From Acidobacteriota bacterium (GTDB lineage: Bacteria > Acidobacteriota > Vicinamibacteria > Vicinamibacterales > JAHECP01), in NCBI GenBank assembly GCA_024641665.1, contig JAHECP010000023.1:1-50793 (forward strand): 50,793 nucleotides of DNA. Reading direction: 5' to 3'. Positions within the stretch are counted from its first letter, which is position 1, and each line of letters begins with the position of its first letter. Positions 1 through 8,678 of the stretch are shown in pieces. A model generated the notes under the pieces. The model had not been told where the DNA came from, did not search any database, and saw only the letters and a list, made by a program, of their open reading frames with translations. Both the position numbers and the translations under genes were made by a program.

Positions 1-381
1 GGCGCCGACGTCGCCGGCGGCAATCCCCGCCGCCGCCAGCCCGGCGGGACCGACCGCGATGGGGACGCCGGTCGCGGTCGCGCCGGCCGGGATCGGGAGG
101 TTCATGGCCGACGTCTCGAATCCGAGGCGCGCCGCGACGTCGCCCGCCGCGGCGACCTCGTCGTCGGTCGGCGCGGCGCCGAGCACGAGCCTGGCGTTCA
201 CGAAGTCGACGACGCCGTCGCCGTTGCGATCCTGGAGCGCGCCGCCGGTCCTGAAGAAGGCCGGCAGCCCGCCGACCGGGTCGCGGCCGGCCTCGGTCGC
301 GGGCCGGGCGCCCGACACGAAGAGCAACGTCGCGCTCACGAGGAGCGTCGAGGCGAATCGGGGAACGCTCGAAGAGGACAT
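1..381 (-). CDS. N-terminal part of an exported M14-type carboxypeptidase paralogue (runs off the left edge)
   Basis: Only the first 127 codons lie in the window; there is no stop before the edge. Reading the minus strand from the ATG at 381 gives a signal-like N-terminus (MSSSSVPRF followed by a hydrophobic stretch), then a calcium-loop-like DRNGDGVVD and the string AARLGFETSAMNLPI. The same arrangement (DTNGDTLPD, then AARLGFETTALTLPL) opens the large M14 peptidase at 4064-8263, so I infer a paralogue of that protein's N-terminal module; the catalytic domain would lie outside the window. The ATG is 2 nt after the stop of the upstream receiver gene (TGACGATG), so the two are almost certainly cotranscribed and translationally coupled. 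Exported, probably periplasmic or surface. The family call rests on similarity within this window only. Confidence 0.72.
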   Translation of the reverse strand, partial: MSSSSVPRFASTLLVSATLLFVSGARPATEAGRDPVGGLPAFFRTGGALQDRNGDGVVDFVNARLVLGAAPTDDEVAAAGDVAARLGFETSAMNLPIPAGATATGVPIAVGPAGLAAAGIAAGDVGA

Positions 382-383
382 CG

Positions 384-764
384 TCAGACTCCAGTGGTTC
401 CTTCCGCGGCGCCGCCGCGGCCTTCACAGCAGGCGGCCAGCGCGGTGATGGTGACGGGCTTGATGAGGAGCGTCGCGTCGAGCGCGCGCACGGCGTCGCC
501 CTCGGCGGGGCTCACCTCGTACGCCGTCATGAGGACGAGGCGAAGCCCGGGATGGGCGGCTCGCAGCTGCCGGCAGAGCGTGATGCCGTCGACGTCCGGC
601 ATGCGCACGTCCGACACGATCACGTCGTACGGCCGCTGGGCCGCCAGCGCCAGCGCCGCGGCCGCGCACGAGGCCGTATCGGCCTGGAACCCGAGGACGA
701 GCATCCCGATCGCGAGCGACTGCCGGGTGTTGCGGTGATCGTCCACGATGAGGACGCGCGGCAC
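384..764 (-). CDS. Stand-alone CheY-like response regulator receiver
   Basis: A 126-residue single receiver domain with no output domain. The phospho-acceptor Asp is in VIVSDVRMPD, the conserved Thr in VLMTAY and the Lys in LIKPV; the acidic pair is in VLIVDDH. Start: an upstream ATG at 794 is open, but a GTG at 764 has a perfect AGGAGGT 7 nt upstream, so I place the start there. It lies between the TonB receptor (stop 927, followed by a hairpin) and the partial M14-type peptidase gene, which begins 2 nt after this stop. A lone receiver usually acts through protein contacts, as a phosphate sink or through another regulator; its kinase is not evident, although the soluble histidine kinase at 10217-11833 is the nearest candidate. 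Function beyond phosphotransfer is unknown. Confidence 0.85.
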   Translation of the reverse strand: MPRVLIVDDHRNTRQSLAIGMLVLGFQADTASCAAAALALAAQRPYDVIVSDVRMPDVDGITLCRQLRAAHPGLRLVLMTAYEVSPAEGDAVRALDATLLIKPVTITALAACCEGRGGAAEGTTGV

Positions 765-770
765 GGCGTC

Positions 771-777
771 ACCTCCT
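771..777 (-). promoter_or_regulatory. Shine-Dalgarno AGGAGGT that fixes the receiver gene start
   Basis: AGGAGGT on the minus strand, 6-7 nt before the GTG at 764. No comparable site precedes the alternative ATG at 794, so the site decides the start. Confidence 0.7.
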
Positions 778-886
778 GTCCTCGCGGGCCGCACGGTCCG
801 CCGGGGCGCGTCACCCGGGCCCCGTCGGGTCCACGACGGCCGGTCGGACCGGCCCGTCGCGCGGTCGCGACGGACACGGTCCGGGA

Positions 887-921
887 GGCCGGCGCCCCCG
901 GGGGACCGGGGGCGCCGGGCC
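887..921 (-). terminator. GC-rich hairpin just downstream of the first TonB receptor
   Basis: Arms GGCGCCCCC (891-899) and GGGGGCGCC (908-916) pair perfectly around an 8-nt loop and are extended by GGCC/GGGCC. It sits 5 nt after the receptor stop codon. There is no U-tract, so it may be a weak terminator or an mRNA 3'-end stabiliser that lowers expression of the receiver gene below. Confidence 0.45.
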
Positions 922-926
922 GTGCG

Positions 927-3800
927 TCAGAACTGGTACCGCACCGCGAACTCCGCCTGCCGGGACGGCGCGTTGATGTTCGGCAGGAGCGACGTGCTCT
1001 GGCCGAAGGTGGACGCCGCGACGTTCGTGTTCGGGATGTTCTCGTTCGCCCGGTTGAAGATGTTGAACAGCTGGGCGATGAACTCCACCCGGTGTGACCC
1101 GGCGATCGTGAAGAACTTCGAGAACCGCAGGTCGACGTTCGCGTAGCCCGGGCAGTTCACCGACGTGATGGGCGCCAGCCCCTTCGACGCGCGGTAGGTG
1201 TTCACCGCGCCCAGGTCGAGGCCGCGGCATCCCGACATCGGCACGACCCCGGCCGGGAGGTCGCCCGTGTAGCCGTCGCCGTTCAGGTCGACCGACGAGG
1301 ACGGCCCGAAGGGCAGGCTGGTCCGGAAGTCCCCGATCGCGGACACCTGGATCTCGCCGGGCAGGGCGATGATGCCGCTCACCACCAGCCGCTGCCGGCG
1401 GTCGGCGACGGCGGGCCGCTGGAACTTCGTGTACCCGTAAGTCCCGGGCACGCTGCTCAGGTAGCTGTTGTCGTTCGCCTTCGAGAGCGTGTACGAGAAG
1501 AGGTACTGGTAGTTGTGGCTCATCCGCTTCTCGAACTTCACGAGCAGCGCCCTGTAGGCGTTGTCCGCGGTCGACTGCACGAAGGTGACGCGGCCGAACT
1601 GCGGGTAGAGACGCTGGCGCGTCGTCTGGTCGGGGATGTTCGGGTCGACGAGGTCCCGGTCGGAGTAGCGCCAGACGAACGTGCCGTCGACCGTCACCGC
1701 GATCTCGCGCCCGATCTCGCGGCTGATGCCGGCGTTCGCCTGATGCGCGTACGGGTTGACCATGCGGCTGGAGTTGACCGTGATGTTCGGCGGGGCGCCG
1801 GACAGAAACTGGTCGCGCGACAGGCCCTGGTACGGATCCGGGAACGCGGGGTGGCTGATCACGATGGTCTGGGCCTGCGGCCACGTCAGCTCGCCGCCCT
1901 GCAGCAGCGTGCGGACGTTGTCGTAGAACAGGCCGTAGGCGGCGTGCACGTTGGTCACCCCGTCGCCCGTCGGGTCCCACGCGAAGCCGATGCGCGGTCC
2001 GAAGTTGTTGTGGTCGCCGCGCCCCTTGTAGCCGTTGGTGAGCGCGTCGGGAATCGGGATCGGGAAGCTGCCGTTGCGCCCGAGCTTGGTCTGGATCTTC
2101 TGCAGCAGGGCCTGCGGGTCCTCGATGAACGCGCCGACCTCGCGGTCGTAGCGTAGCCCCATGTTGACGGTGAACCGGCTCGAGAGCTGCCAGTCGTCCT
2201 GGAGGTACGCGGCGAACTGCTTGGTCGGCAGGTTCCCGTAGGTCGGCAGCGAGTTCGTGTACTGGGTCGGCCACGTGGATGGATCGTTCGCGTTGTACGG
2301 CGTATCCTTGGGGAACGTCCAGCTCCCGGGCGGCGTGCCCATGTTGTCGTACTGGAACGGGATGTAGCTGAAATCCACCCCGGTCTTGAACTGGTGCTGC
2401 CCGGCCCAGCCGGGGACCAGGTACGAGAAGTCGTCCTTGACCTCCCACCGCGTCTCGGGACCCATCTGGCTGTTGCCGCAGCCGCCGAGCCCGATCGAGG
2501 GGTAGGTGTAGATGGCGGTGCAGTAGTTCAGCCGGGCCTCGCTGAAATCGCCCGGCGACCAGTCGCCGTGACTGTAGGGCGGCGCCACCTCGTACTTGGC
2601 GAACGCGTGCTGGAAGCGGAAGTCGTTGATCCGGCGGTCGCTCATCACCCACGTGTGCCCGATCACGACCGAGCTGCGCGGCACGGCGAAGTCGAAGCTG
2701 TTCGACGGGGCCACGCGACCGCCCGCCGTGATGATCGGCCGGTACTCGTCCTCGGCCGCCACGCGGGCGAAGAGCTGCTGGGTGCTCGTGAGCTGGTGGT
2801 CGAGCCGGACCAGGTAGGTCCATCGTGTCTGCTTGCTGGGGTACGTGCCCTCGTACTGCGGCCACAGCCCGCCGGCGTTCACCGTGAAGAACTGCGTCTC
2901 CTTCGTGCCCTCGTAGGCGAAGAAGAAATGGGTCTTGTCCTTGACGATCGGCCCGCCGAGCGTGGCGCCCCACTGATAGCGCCGGTAGTCCGGCTTCGTC
3001 TTCTGGAACTGCTCGATGGCCGTGATCGCCTTGTCGCGGAAGAAGAGCAGGCCGGACCCGTGGAAGTCGTTCGTCCCGGACTTCGAGACCACCGACACCA
3101 CGCCGCCCGTCGCCAGCCCGTACTCCGCCTTGTAGGTCGAGGTGGACACCTTGAACTCGCGGATCGCGTCCATGGCGAAGTTCTGCCGCGGCTCGCCCAT
3201 CTCCGCCCAGGTGTTGTTCACGCCGTCCACGACGAAGCCGTTCGAGTACTCGCGGGTGCCGGCACCCACGTTCACGTTGCCGCGGTAGAAGAACCCGCGG
3301 ATGTTGTCCTGCGACGTGCCCGGCGTCAGCATCGCCAGGTCGATCCACCGCCGCGACGCCACGGGCAGCGACTGGATCTGCGTGTTCGAGATGCTCGTCG
3401 CCACCGACGACGCCGTGGTGTCCACGACCGGCGACTCACCGGTGACGGTGACCGTCTCGCTGATGGCCGCCGGCTTGAGCGTGAAGTTGATGGTCGCCGT
3501 CTGTTCGATCACCAGGACGATGTCCGGCCGCGTCTCCGTGGTGAAGCTCTGGAGCTCGGCGGTCACGACGTAGTTGCCGGGCGGCAGCGCCGGGAGGCGG
3601 AAATCGCCGCTGGCGTTCGTGACGTCGGTCCGGACCAGGCCCAGGTCCGTGTTCCGCGCCGTCACCGTGACGCCCGGCAGGACGCCCCCGCTCGAGTCCT
3701 TGATGTTCCCGACAATCTGCGCGTTCTGCGCGTAGGCGCTCGTGCTGCCGAGGGCAATCAGCCCGAGCAGCAGAAGGGCCGGCATCCACCTCTTCCTCAT
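927..3800 (-). CDS. TonB-dependent receptor with carboxypeptidase-regulatory-like N-terminal domain (Oar/SusC-like)
   Basis: A 957-residue outer-membrane receptor. Signal peptide MRKRWMPALLLLGL with a hydrophobic core ending STSAYAQ; residues about 25-110 form a CarboxypepD_reg-like beta-sandwich (GGVLPGVTVTARN, SGDFRLPALPPGNYVV); then a TonB plug (VDGVNNTW, ATGGVVSVVSKSGTNDFHGS) and a long beta-barrel ending in the typical C-terminal aromatic (VRYQF). The open frame extends 41 codons upstream, but the ATG at 3800 has AAGGAGGA just before it and starts the signal peptide. Such acidobacterial receptors import bulky substrates or, as in myxobacterial Oar, serve other surface roles; the substrate is not readable here. 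A sigma-54-like promoter (about 3890-3905) and a palindrome (3988-3997) precede it, matching those of the neighbouring M14 peptidase gene, which suggests shared control and peptide-related substrates. Confidence 0.93.
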   Translation of the reverse strand: MRKRWMPALLLLGLIALGSTSAYAQNAQIVGNIKDSSGGVLPGVTVTARNTDLGLVRTDVTNASGDFRLPALPPGNYVVTAELQSFTTETRPDIVLVIEQTATINFTLKPAAISETVTVTGESPVVDTTASSVATSISNTQIQSLPVASRRWIDLAMLTPGTSQDNIRGFFYRGNVNVGAGTREYSNGFVVDGVNNTWAEMGEPRQNFAMDAIREFKVSTSTYKAEYGLATGGVVSVVSKSGTNDFHGSGLLFFRDKAITAIEQFQKTKPDYRRYQWGATLGGPIVKDKTHFFFAYEGTKETQFFTVNAGGLWPQYEGTYPSKQTRWTYLVRLDHQLTSTQQLFARVAAEDEYRPIITAGGRVAPSNSFDFAVPRSSVVIGHTWVMSDRRINDFRFQHAFAKYEVAPPYSHGDWSPGDFSEARLNYCTAIYTYPSIGLGGCGNSQMGPETRWEVKDDFSYLVPGWAGQHQFKTGVDFSYIPFQYDNMGTPPGSWTFPKDTPYNANDPSTWPTQYTNSLPTYGNLPTKQFAAYLQDDWQLSSRFTVNMGLRYDREVGAFIEDPQALLQKIQTKLGRNGSFPIPIPDALTNGYKGRGDHNNFGPRIGFAWDPTGDGVTNVHAAYGLFYDNVRTLLQGGELTWPQAQTIVISHPAFPDPYQGLSRDQFLSGAPPNITVNSSRMVNPYAHQANAGISREIGREIAVTVDGTFVWRYSDRDLVDPNIPDQTTRQRLYPQFGRVTFVQSTADNAYRALLVKFEKRMSHNYQYLFSYTLSKANDNSYLSSVPGTYGYTKFQRPAVADRRQRLVVSGIIALPGEIQVSAIGDFRTSLPFGPSSSVDLNGDGYTGDLPAGVVPMSGCRGLDLGAVNTYRASKGLAPITSVNCPGYANVDLRFSKFFTIAGSHRVEFIAQLFNIFNRANENIPNTNVAASTFGQSTSLLPNINAPSRQAEFAVRYQF

Positions 3801-3888
3801 ACGTTCCTCCTTGGCACCGGCCGGGCGGCCGGCTTCCCGGGTCGAAGGACGTCGAACGCCATGGGACACGTCTAGTGGACGCGTGATG

Positions 3889-3906
3889 ACGCAAGACGAG
3901 TGCCTG
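3889..3906 (-). promoter_or_regulatory. Sigma-54-type promoter of the first TonB receptor
   Basis: Minus strand AGGCACT-CGTC-TTGCG: the invariant GG (3904-3903) and GC (3892-3891) are separated by exactly 10 nt, and GGCAC and TTGC match the sigma-54 consensus TGGCACG-N4-TTGCW. The predicted transcript start lies about 80 nt before the ATG at 3800. Together with the upstream palindrome and the nearby NtrC-type activator, this makes a coherent promoter prediction; I cannot test it for chance occurrence. Confidence 0.6.
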
Positions 3907-3978
3907 AAGCCTTGACGTCGCAACGCGCTGAGCCGTCAGGGCTTGCGCTCGATGGCCGGACAACCCTCCACCCCTGCT

Positions 3979-3999
3979 GCAACTGAGTGTTGCAACAGA
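3979..3999 (-). promoter_or_regulatory. Putative activator-binding palindrome upstream of the TonB receptor
   Basis: Contains the perfect palindrome TGTTGCAACA (3988-3997), followed on the minus strand by a further GTTGC half-site. The 21-nt block is identical at 17 of 21 positions to 8436-8456, upstream of the M14 peptidase gene, and sits about 90 nt upstream of the -12/-24 element, a usual place for an enhancer site of a sigma-54 activator. Confidence 0.5.
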
Positions 4000-4022
4000 T
4001 CTTTTCGGGGAAACAGGTGTGC

Positions 4023-4050
4023 GGGAGGTCACTGCCGGCCGTGACCTCCC
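4023..4050 (-). terminator. Perfect 10-bp hairpin downstream of the large M14 peptidase gene
   Basis: GGGAGGTCAC and GTGACCTCCC pair perfectly around an 8-nt loop, 13 nt after the stop codon. No U-tract follows. Probable 3' end or transcript-stabilising hairpin separating this gene from the promoter region of the TonB receptor. Confidence 0.5.
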
Positions 4051-4063
4051 ATCGCGCGCGACG

Positions 4064-7000
4064 TCAACGCCGCCCGCCGGCCGCGGCCGCCGGAGGCTTC
4101 ACCGGCCGCACGCGCAGCCGCGTCAGGGTGACGCTGTCCTGCGGCCCGTCGTCGGCGATGCGGTCGAGGGTGTAGCGGCCGTCCCGGAGGTACTTGATGT
4201 GCGCCATGAGGTACGAGAAGCCGGGCTTGGTGACGAGCGTGAGCCAGCCGTCCTGCGCCGTCTCGTCGGGGGTCTCGGTGCCGCCCGATTCGAAGGTGAC
4301 CTGCGGCCAGCTCCGGATCGACTGGCGCCCGCCGCCGCTCGGGGCGAGGCTCGGGCCCCGCGGCTCGCCCGTCTCCGGGTCCGTGTAGTAGATCGCCGTG
4401 TCCTTGTAGATCTCCTGGTCGAACACGTACGGCGAGAAGCCGTACGCCCACTTGCGGTAGCGCGCCTGCGCGCGAAGGTCCATGGCCTTCACGTCGGGGT
4501 TGCTGTTGATCTCCTGCACGATCGCCTCGCGCATCGCCTCGATGGCGTCCGCCTGCTCGGGATACCGCGGGTCCCGCAGCCGGCCCATGCTCGTGTACCA
4601 GCCCCGCGTGGACCAGTAGGTGCGGAAGCCGGGCGGCACGTAGCCCGCGAACTGCTGGACCCACTCGTGCGACGGATAGCCGTGGGGGTTCAGGTAGATG
4701 TCCGGCAGCCATTCGGCCCACAGCTTGCCGCGCACGAGCGCCTCGGGCAGGAGCGGATCCGGGCGGTCCACCTGGGACGCGACGTCCATGCCGAGCGCGC
4801 TGTAGCGGCCGGCGTGCAGCATGAAGTTCGGCGTCAGCTTCTGCAGCTCGTAGGCCATCGCCGCGCCGTCGGGGTTCTCCACCGGATGCAGGATCACGTT
4901 GACTTTCTTGAGGATCGCCGTGTACTGCGGGTCGGTTACGAGCAGCTCGGCGAGCTTCAGGATGTGGCTCGTCGACGACACCTCGTTGGCGTGCTGGCGG
5001 CCGGTGATGAGGATCGTCGGCTTGTACGCCGTGAGCTTGGCGGTCGACACGATCTCGCTCGGCGTCGGCAGCGTGATCTCCATCACCGAGATGTCCCGCC
5101 CCCGGTAGGAGTGGCCGGCGCGATAGCTCTTCACCTCGGGGTGGGCGGACAGCGCCGCGACGATGCGCTCGGATTCGTCCGGACTGATGATGTGGTCCCA
5201 CGTCACGAGGGGCAGGGTGGGTTTCGCCGTGGCGTGGTGCACGTTCGACGGCGGCGCGTCGCCCGTGTTCTTGAGCACGCGGCGCGCGCGCGCGTCCTTG
5301 AGGACGATCGAGAACGCGATGGCGCCCACGTGGTCGTACGACAGCGCCGTGCGGTAGAGCCCGGCGTCGTGCAGCCGCGCCAGGCCGTCGAGTGCGTCGG
5401 CCGCCCGCGCGGCCGCCTGGTCGTCCTTCGCCTCGACGTGCAGCTCGATCTCGCGCAGGCCGTCGCCCCGCGCGACGACGCGCGTCGCCACCGGCGGGGT
5501 GACGTCGGCCGCCGCCAGATCGCGGCTGACCTTCACCGGCTTCTCCTCGCCTTTCACCGTGTAGGAGATCTGGAGAACGGCCTTCGTCGAGGCGTTGCCC
5601 GCGTACAGGATGCGCGCCTGGCCCGGCCGGCCGCGGCGCTCGGGGTGGATGATCGGGTAGATCTTCCCGGGCGCCGCCAGGCGCTCCTTCGTCGTGGTCC
5701 GCCCCAGGGCGTCGAAGAAGTCGAGCGTGACGAAGTACAGGTCCTCGTGCAGCGACTCGAGCGACGACACCTGCTCCTCGTCCACGCCGATGCGGAAGTC
5801 CGGCTCGCTCATCCACACCTCGATGTCGAGGTCGCGGTGGAACGGCTGCTTGTCCGGCATCGGCTTGTTGTCGGTCACCTTCATCACGTGGTCGTAGATG
5901 CGCGGCAGCACCTTCGCCTGGTAGTAGTCCCAGAAGCGCTCGGGATCGGTCTCGATCCGGCCATCGGCGACCGTCTGGCCGTCCACCGTCGCCTGCAGCC
6001 ACCCGGTCGTCACCTCCACACGCGACCAGCCGGGGAACTTCTCGAGGTACTCGCGCTCGACCACCTTAGGGCTGAACGCCGCCGTGTAGACGACCGTGCC
6101 GCGCGCGTCGAGGGCCTCGAGCGCGTAGGTGTCCTTCGCGTCGTCCACGAGCTCGAGCGTGAAGCGGTCCTTCGGGATGCCGAGGTCACGCTGGAAGATC
6201 TCGTCGGCCGGGTAGAGCTCCTGGAGCCAGCGGCTCGGCACCATGTAGAACTTGTACTTCTTGGAGAAGTCCGGGTGGTACTCTTTCACCTCGATCCGGA
6301 TGCTGCGGGCGCCCTTCCCTTTCAGCGCCGGGATGACCTGCTCGGTCAGCCAGAGATAGCCCTGCTTGTACGCCGACAGCACCGTGACCCGCGGATCCCG
6401 GGCGCCGGCCTGCACGAGCTCGGCCCGGGCCTTGTCCGCGATCTCCTTCCGGTACTCGGGCGACTCGCTGAGGCGCGTCTCGAGCGCGACGGTCGACCCG
6501 GCCTTCACCTTCGGCAGGACGTCGCTCCGGACCTTCGACCAGAACTCGTCCACCTCCCAGGGGATGTCGATCTTGTCCTCGAAGACCGTGACCGGGTCGG
6601 TGATGCCCTGACTCTTGACCGTCACCTTGGCGTCGGGGAAGGCCGCGGTGATCGTCTTCGAGAGGTACGCGTCGAGCGCCGGGTTGGACTGCTCGAGGAA
6701 CAGTGTGGCGTCGAACGACTCGACGGTCTTGCCCTTCGCGTCGGCCAGGACGTCGTCGAGGGCGCGCACGGCCTGGCCGGCCTGGCCGGCGCCGCTCTTG
6801 GCCTGGAAGAGCCGCCGGACCTCCGTCTCGAGGTCGCCGATCGTGAACGCGCCGCGCTCGACGTCCCAGAGGTACGGCGCGCGGCGCGCCAGGTAGAGGC
6901 TCGCGGCCTCGGTGCCGGCCGGGTCGGCGCCCGCCACCACCGTCGCCGTGGGGTTGCCGAAGGCGCGCGGCACGATCTGCACGGCCCCCTCGCCCGGCTG

Positions 7001-8263
7001 CAGGTCGTCGAGCCGCGCCTTGCCGATCTTCACGAGGTCCTGCACGAGGGTGTTGGCGCGCCCGACGAGGATGGGGCTCGTCTCGCGCGCGGGGTCTCTC
7101 ACGTCCGCGTCCCGCACGGTGATCGGCAGGGTCACGCCCGTCGTCTCCAGGCCGAGCCGCGCGGCGATCTGCGCGGCGCCGAGGCTGTCGCGCGCCTCGC
7201 CGAGCACGATCTTCGTCTCCGTGCGGTCGGGAATCAGGTCGCGGTACGCGTCTCCGTACCAGCCGTCGATCGTGTAGGTGTCCGACAGGTCGAACGGTTT
7301 GGCCGGCGCGCTGCGCACTTCGGCGGCGGCGCCGCGCTCGCCCGGCGACCCCAGCGCCAGCTCGCCGGGCTCGATGGGGGGCGTGAGCGTCCGGGAGTTC
7401 AGGCCGGACCGCTCGACCGACGCGCGGCCCACGGGCCGGCCGCCCGACCAAAACTCGAGCCTCGTCACGGCGATGTTGGCGAAGTCGAGCGTCCGCGGCT
7501 CCTCGCCGACGCGGTGCGCCCGCTCGAGCGCCTCGATGACCGCCGCGGCCTTCGGCGCCTGGCCGGCGGGGACGTCCACCCTCACCGTCGCCGTGGCGAT
7601 GCCCCGCCGGTCGCGGTCCACGACGAGCGCGGTCACCGCGGCGCTCGACGCCTGCACGCCCTGGGCCCGCAGGTAGCCGAGCGCCTGCTCGCCGACGCCG
7701 CCGAGCGTGATGCCGCTCATGCCCCAGATGCGGGGCAGCCGTCCCGCCAGCTCCATACCGGCCGCGCGCGTGCCATCGTCGTCGGCCCCCACCACGACCA
7801 CGCCGTCGCCGCCGCCGAGTGGCGAGGGTACGAGCGCGATGAGCCCCTGGCCCTTCTCGAGCGACGCGAGGTCGATCCGTCCCGCGGCGGCGAGCTTCTC
7901 GACGAACGCGTTGCCGCGGCCCACCAGGATGGGCACCTCAATCGACGCCGGGTCGGCCACGTCGCGGTCTCGCACGACGAGCGGCAGCGTCAGCGCCGTC
8001 GTCTCGAACCCGAGGCGGGCGGCGAGGTTCGTCGCCGCCTCGATTTCGCCCAGGCTCGCCTCTGCCGGCACGATCACGCGCGCGGCCACGGCGTCGGGCA
8101 GCGTGTCGCCGTTGGTGTCGCGCACCAGGCCGCGGCTGGAGTCGTAGAGCGCCGCCAGACCCGGAAGCTCGGCGCGCTGGGCCGAGACCCCGGTCGCGAG
8201 CCACCCTCCGGAAGACAGGCCGAGCGCCGCCAGAAGACCGACGAGGATCCGTGTGCGTGTCAT
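4064..8263 (-). CDS. Large exported M14 zinc carboxypeptidase with duplicated N-terminal modules
   Basis: A 1399-residue protein with a signal peptide (MTRTRILVGLLAALG to SAQRAELPG). Residues about 30-180 and 330-470 hold two copies of a module: a DTNGDTLPD-like loop or its degenerate version, AARLGFETTALTLP / AARLGLETTGVTLP, VPILVGRGN / SPILVGRANT, and a closing block with PRIW / PYLW. A long middle region of unknown fold follows. The C-terminal ~350 residues form the M14 domain: zinc ligands HANE near residue 1090 (TGRQHANEVSS), a later His in NPHGYPSHEW, NPDGAAMAYE, and the catalytic Glu in VTFESGGTE near residue 1323. It should release C-terminal residues from peptides outside the cytoplasm. 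Start: ATG at 8263 opens the signal peptide; the frame is open 116 codons further up without any coding look. Preceded by a sigma-54-like promoter and the same palindrome as the TonB receptor. Confidence 0.9.
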   Translation of the reverse strand: MTRTRILVGLLAALGLSSGGWLATGVSAQRAELPGLAALYDSSRGLVRDTNGDTLPDAVAARVIVPAEASLGEIEAATNLAARLGFETTALTLPLVVRDRDVADPASIEVPILVGRGNAFVEKLAAAGRIDLASLEKGQGLIALVPSPLGGGDGVVVVGADDDGTRAAGMELAGRLPRIWGMSGITLGGVGEQALGYLRAQGVQASSAAVTALVVDRDRRGIATATVRVDVPAGQAPKAAAVIEALERAHRVGEEPRTLDFANIAVTRLEFWSGGRPVGRASVERSGLNSRTLTPPIEPGELALGSPGERGAAAEVRSAPAKPFDLSDTYTIDGWYGDAYRDLIPDRTETKIVLGEARDSLGAAQIAARLGLETTGVTLPITVRDADVRDPARETSPILVGRANTLVQDLVKIGKARLDDLQPGEGAVQIVPRAFGNPTATVVAGADPAGTEAASLYLARRAPYLWDVERGAFTIGDLETEVRRLFQAKSGAGQAGQAVRALDDVLADAKGKTVESFDATLFLEQSNPALDAYLSKTITAAFPDAKVTVKSQGITDPVTVFEDKIDIPWEVDEFWSKVRSDVLPKVKAGSTVALETRLSESPEYRKEIADKARAELVQAGARDPRVTVLSAYKQGYLWLTEQVIPALKGKGARSIRIEVKEYHPDFSKKYKFYMVPSRWLQELYPADEIFQRDLGIPKDRFTLELVDDAKDTYALEALDARGTVVYTAAFSPKVVEREYLEKFPGWSRVEVTTGWLQATVDGQTVADGRIETDPERFWDYYQAKVLPRIYDHVMKVTDNKPMPDKQPFHRDLDIEVWMSEPDFRIGVDEEQVSSLESLHEDLYFVTLDFFDALGRTTTKERLAAPGKIYPIIHPERRGRPGQARILYAGNASTKAVLQISYTVKGEEKPVKVSRDLAAADVTPPVATRVVARGDGLREIELHVEAKDDQAAARAADALDGLARLHDAGLYRTALSYDHVGAIAFSIVLKDARARRVLKNTGDAPPSNVHHATAKPTLPLVTWDHIISPDESERIVAALSAHPEVKSYRAGHSYRGRDISVMEITLPTPSEIVSTAKLTAYKPTILITGRQHANEVSSTSHILKLAELLVTDPQYTAILKKVNVILHPVENPDGAAMAYELQKLTPNFMLHAGRYSALGMDVASQVDRPDPLLPEALVRGKLWAEWLPDIYLNPHGYPSHEWVQQFAGYVPPGFRTYWSTRGWYTSMGRLRDPRYPEQADAIEAMREAIVQEINSNPDVKAMDLRAQARYRKWAYGFSPYVFDQEIYKDTAIYYTDPETGEPRGPSLAPSGGGRQSIRSWPQVTFESGGTETPDETAQDGWLTLVTKPGFSYLMAHIKYLRDGRYTLDRIADDGPQDSVTLTRLRVRPVKPPAAAAGGRR

Positions 8264-8358
8264 GGGTGAATCTCCGGAGCGGCCCGCCCCGCGGGCCTGT
8301 CTGTCATCGAGACGCGGGAATGGTGTTGCGGTCCTGACGCCGGCTGTGCGTGCGGGAT

Positions 8359-8375
8359 AGCAAGCGACGTTCCGC
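8359..8375 (-). promoter_or_regulatory. Sigma-54-type promoter of the large M14 peptidase gene
   Basis: Minus strand CGGAACG-TCGC-TTGCTA: GG (8373-8372) and GC (8361-8360) are 10 nt apart; TTGC is exact and two positions of the -24 box deviate from consensus. The expected 5' UTR of about 85 nt closely matches that predicted for the first TonB receptor. Confidence 0.52.
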
Positions 8376-8435
8376 GCGGCGCCGGACGCGTTGGGCGCGA
8401 ATCCCCGCCCGCGGCGCGGGACAGCATGCCACCAC

Positions 8436-8456
8436 GCAACACACTGTTTCAACAGA
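8436..8456 (-). promoter_or_regulatory. Putative activator-binding palindrome upstream of the M14 peptidase gene
   Basis: Minus strand CTGTTGAAACAG with perfect CTGTT/AACAG arms, followed by a GTTGC half-site. It matches 17 of 21 positions of the site at 3979-3999, at nearly the same distance (about 85 nt) from the -12 element. Confidence 0.5.
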
Positions 8457-8678
8457 CTGCTCAGGGGGGCGCTGGCGGCAACCGTGCCCACGGAACCACG
8501 ACGACACGATGACGAGGTCTTGCTCCACGAAGGGCACGATCCGCTGTCACGCTGCCCGACGTGCCCACGGATGACACCACGAAGGGCGCGAGGGCCACGA
8601 AGGTCCGTCACCCTGCATCACGCGTGACAGCGCTTCGTGATCTCCTCATCATTCGATTCAGGTGACAACCATTTTCGG

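Noticed and set aside
811-3348. Long second minus-strand frame within the first TonB receptor, and similar shadow frames inside most large genes
   Set aside because: Arg/Pro/Ala-rich composition, no ribosome-binding site, and the other frame has clear family motifs.
4019-8269. Very long open frame on the plus strand opposite the large M14 gene
   Set aside because: High GC content opens antisense frames; the product is dominated by Arg, Ala, Val, Leu and His with no domain, whereas the minus strand has signal peptide and zinc motifs.
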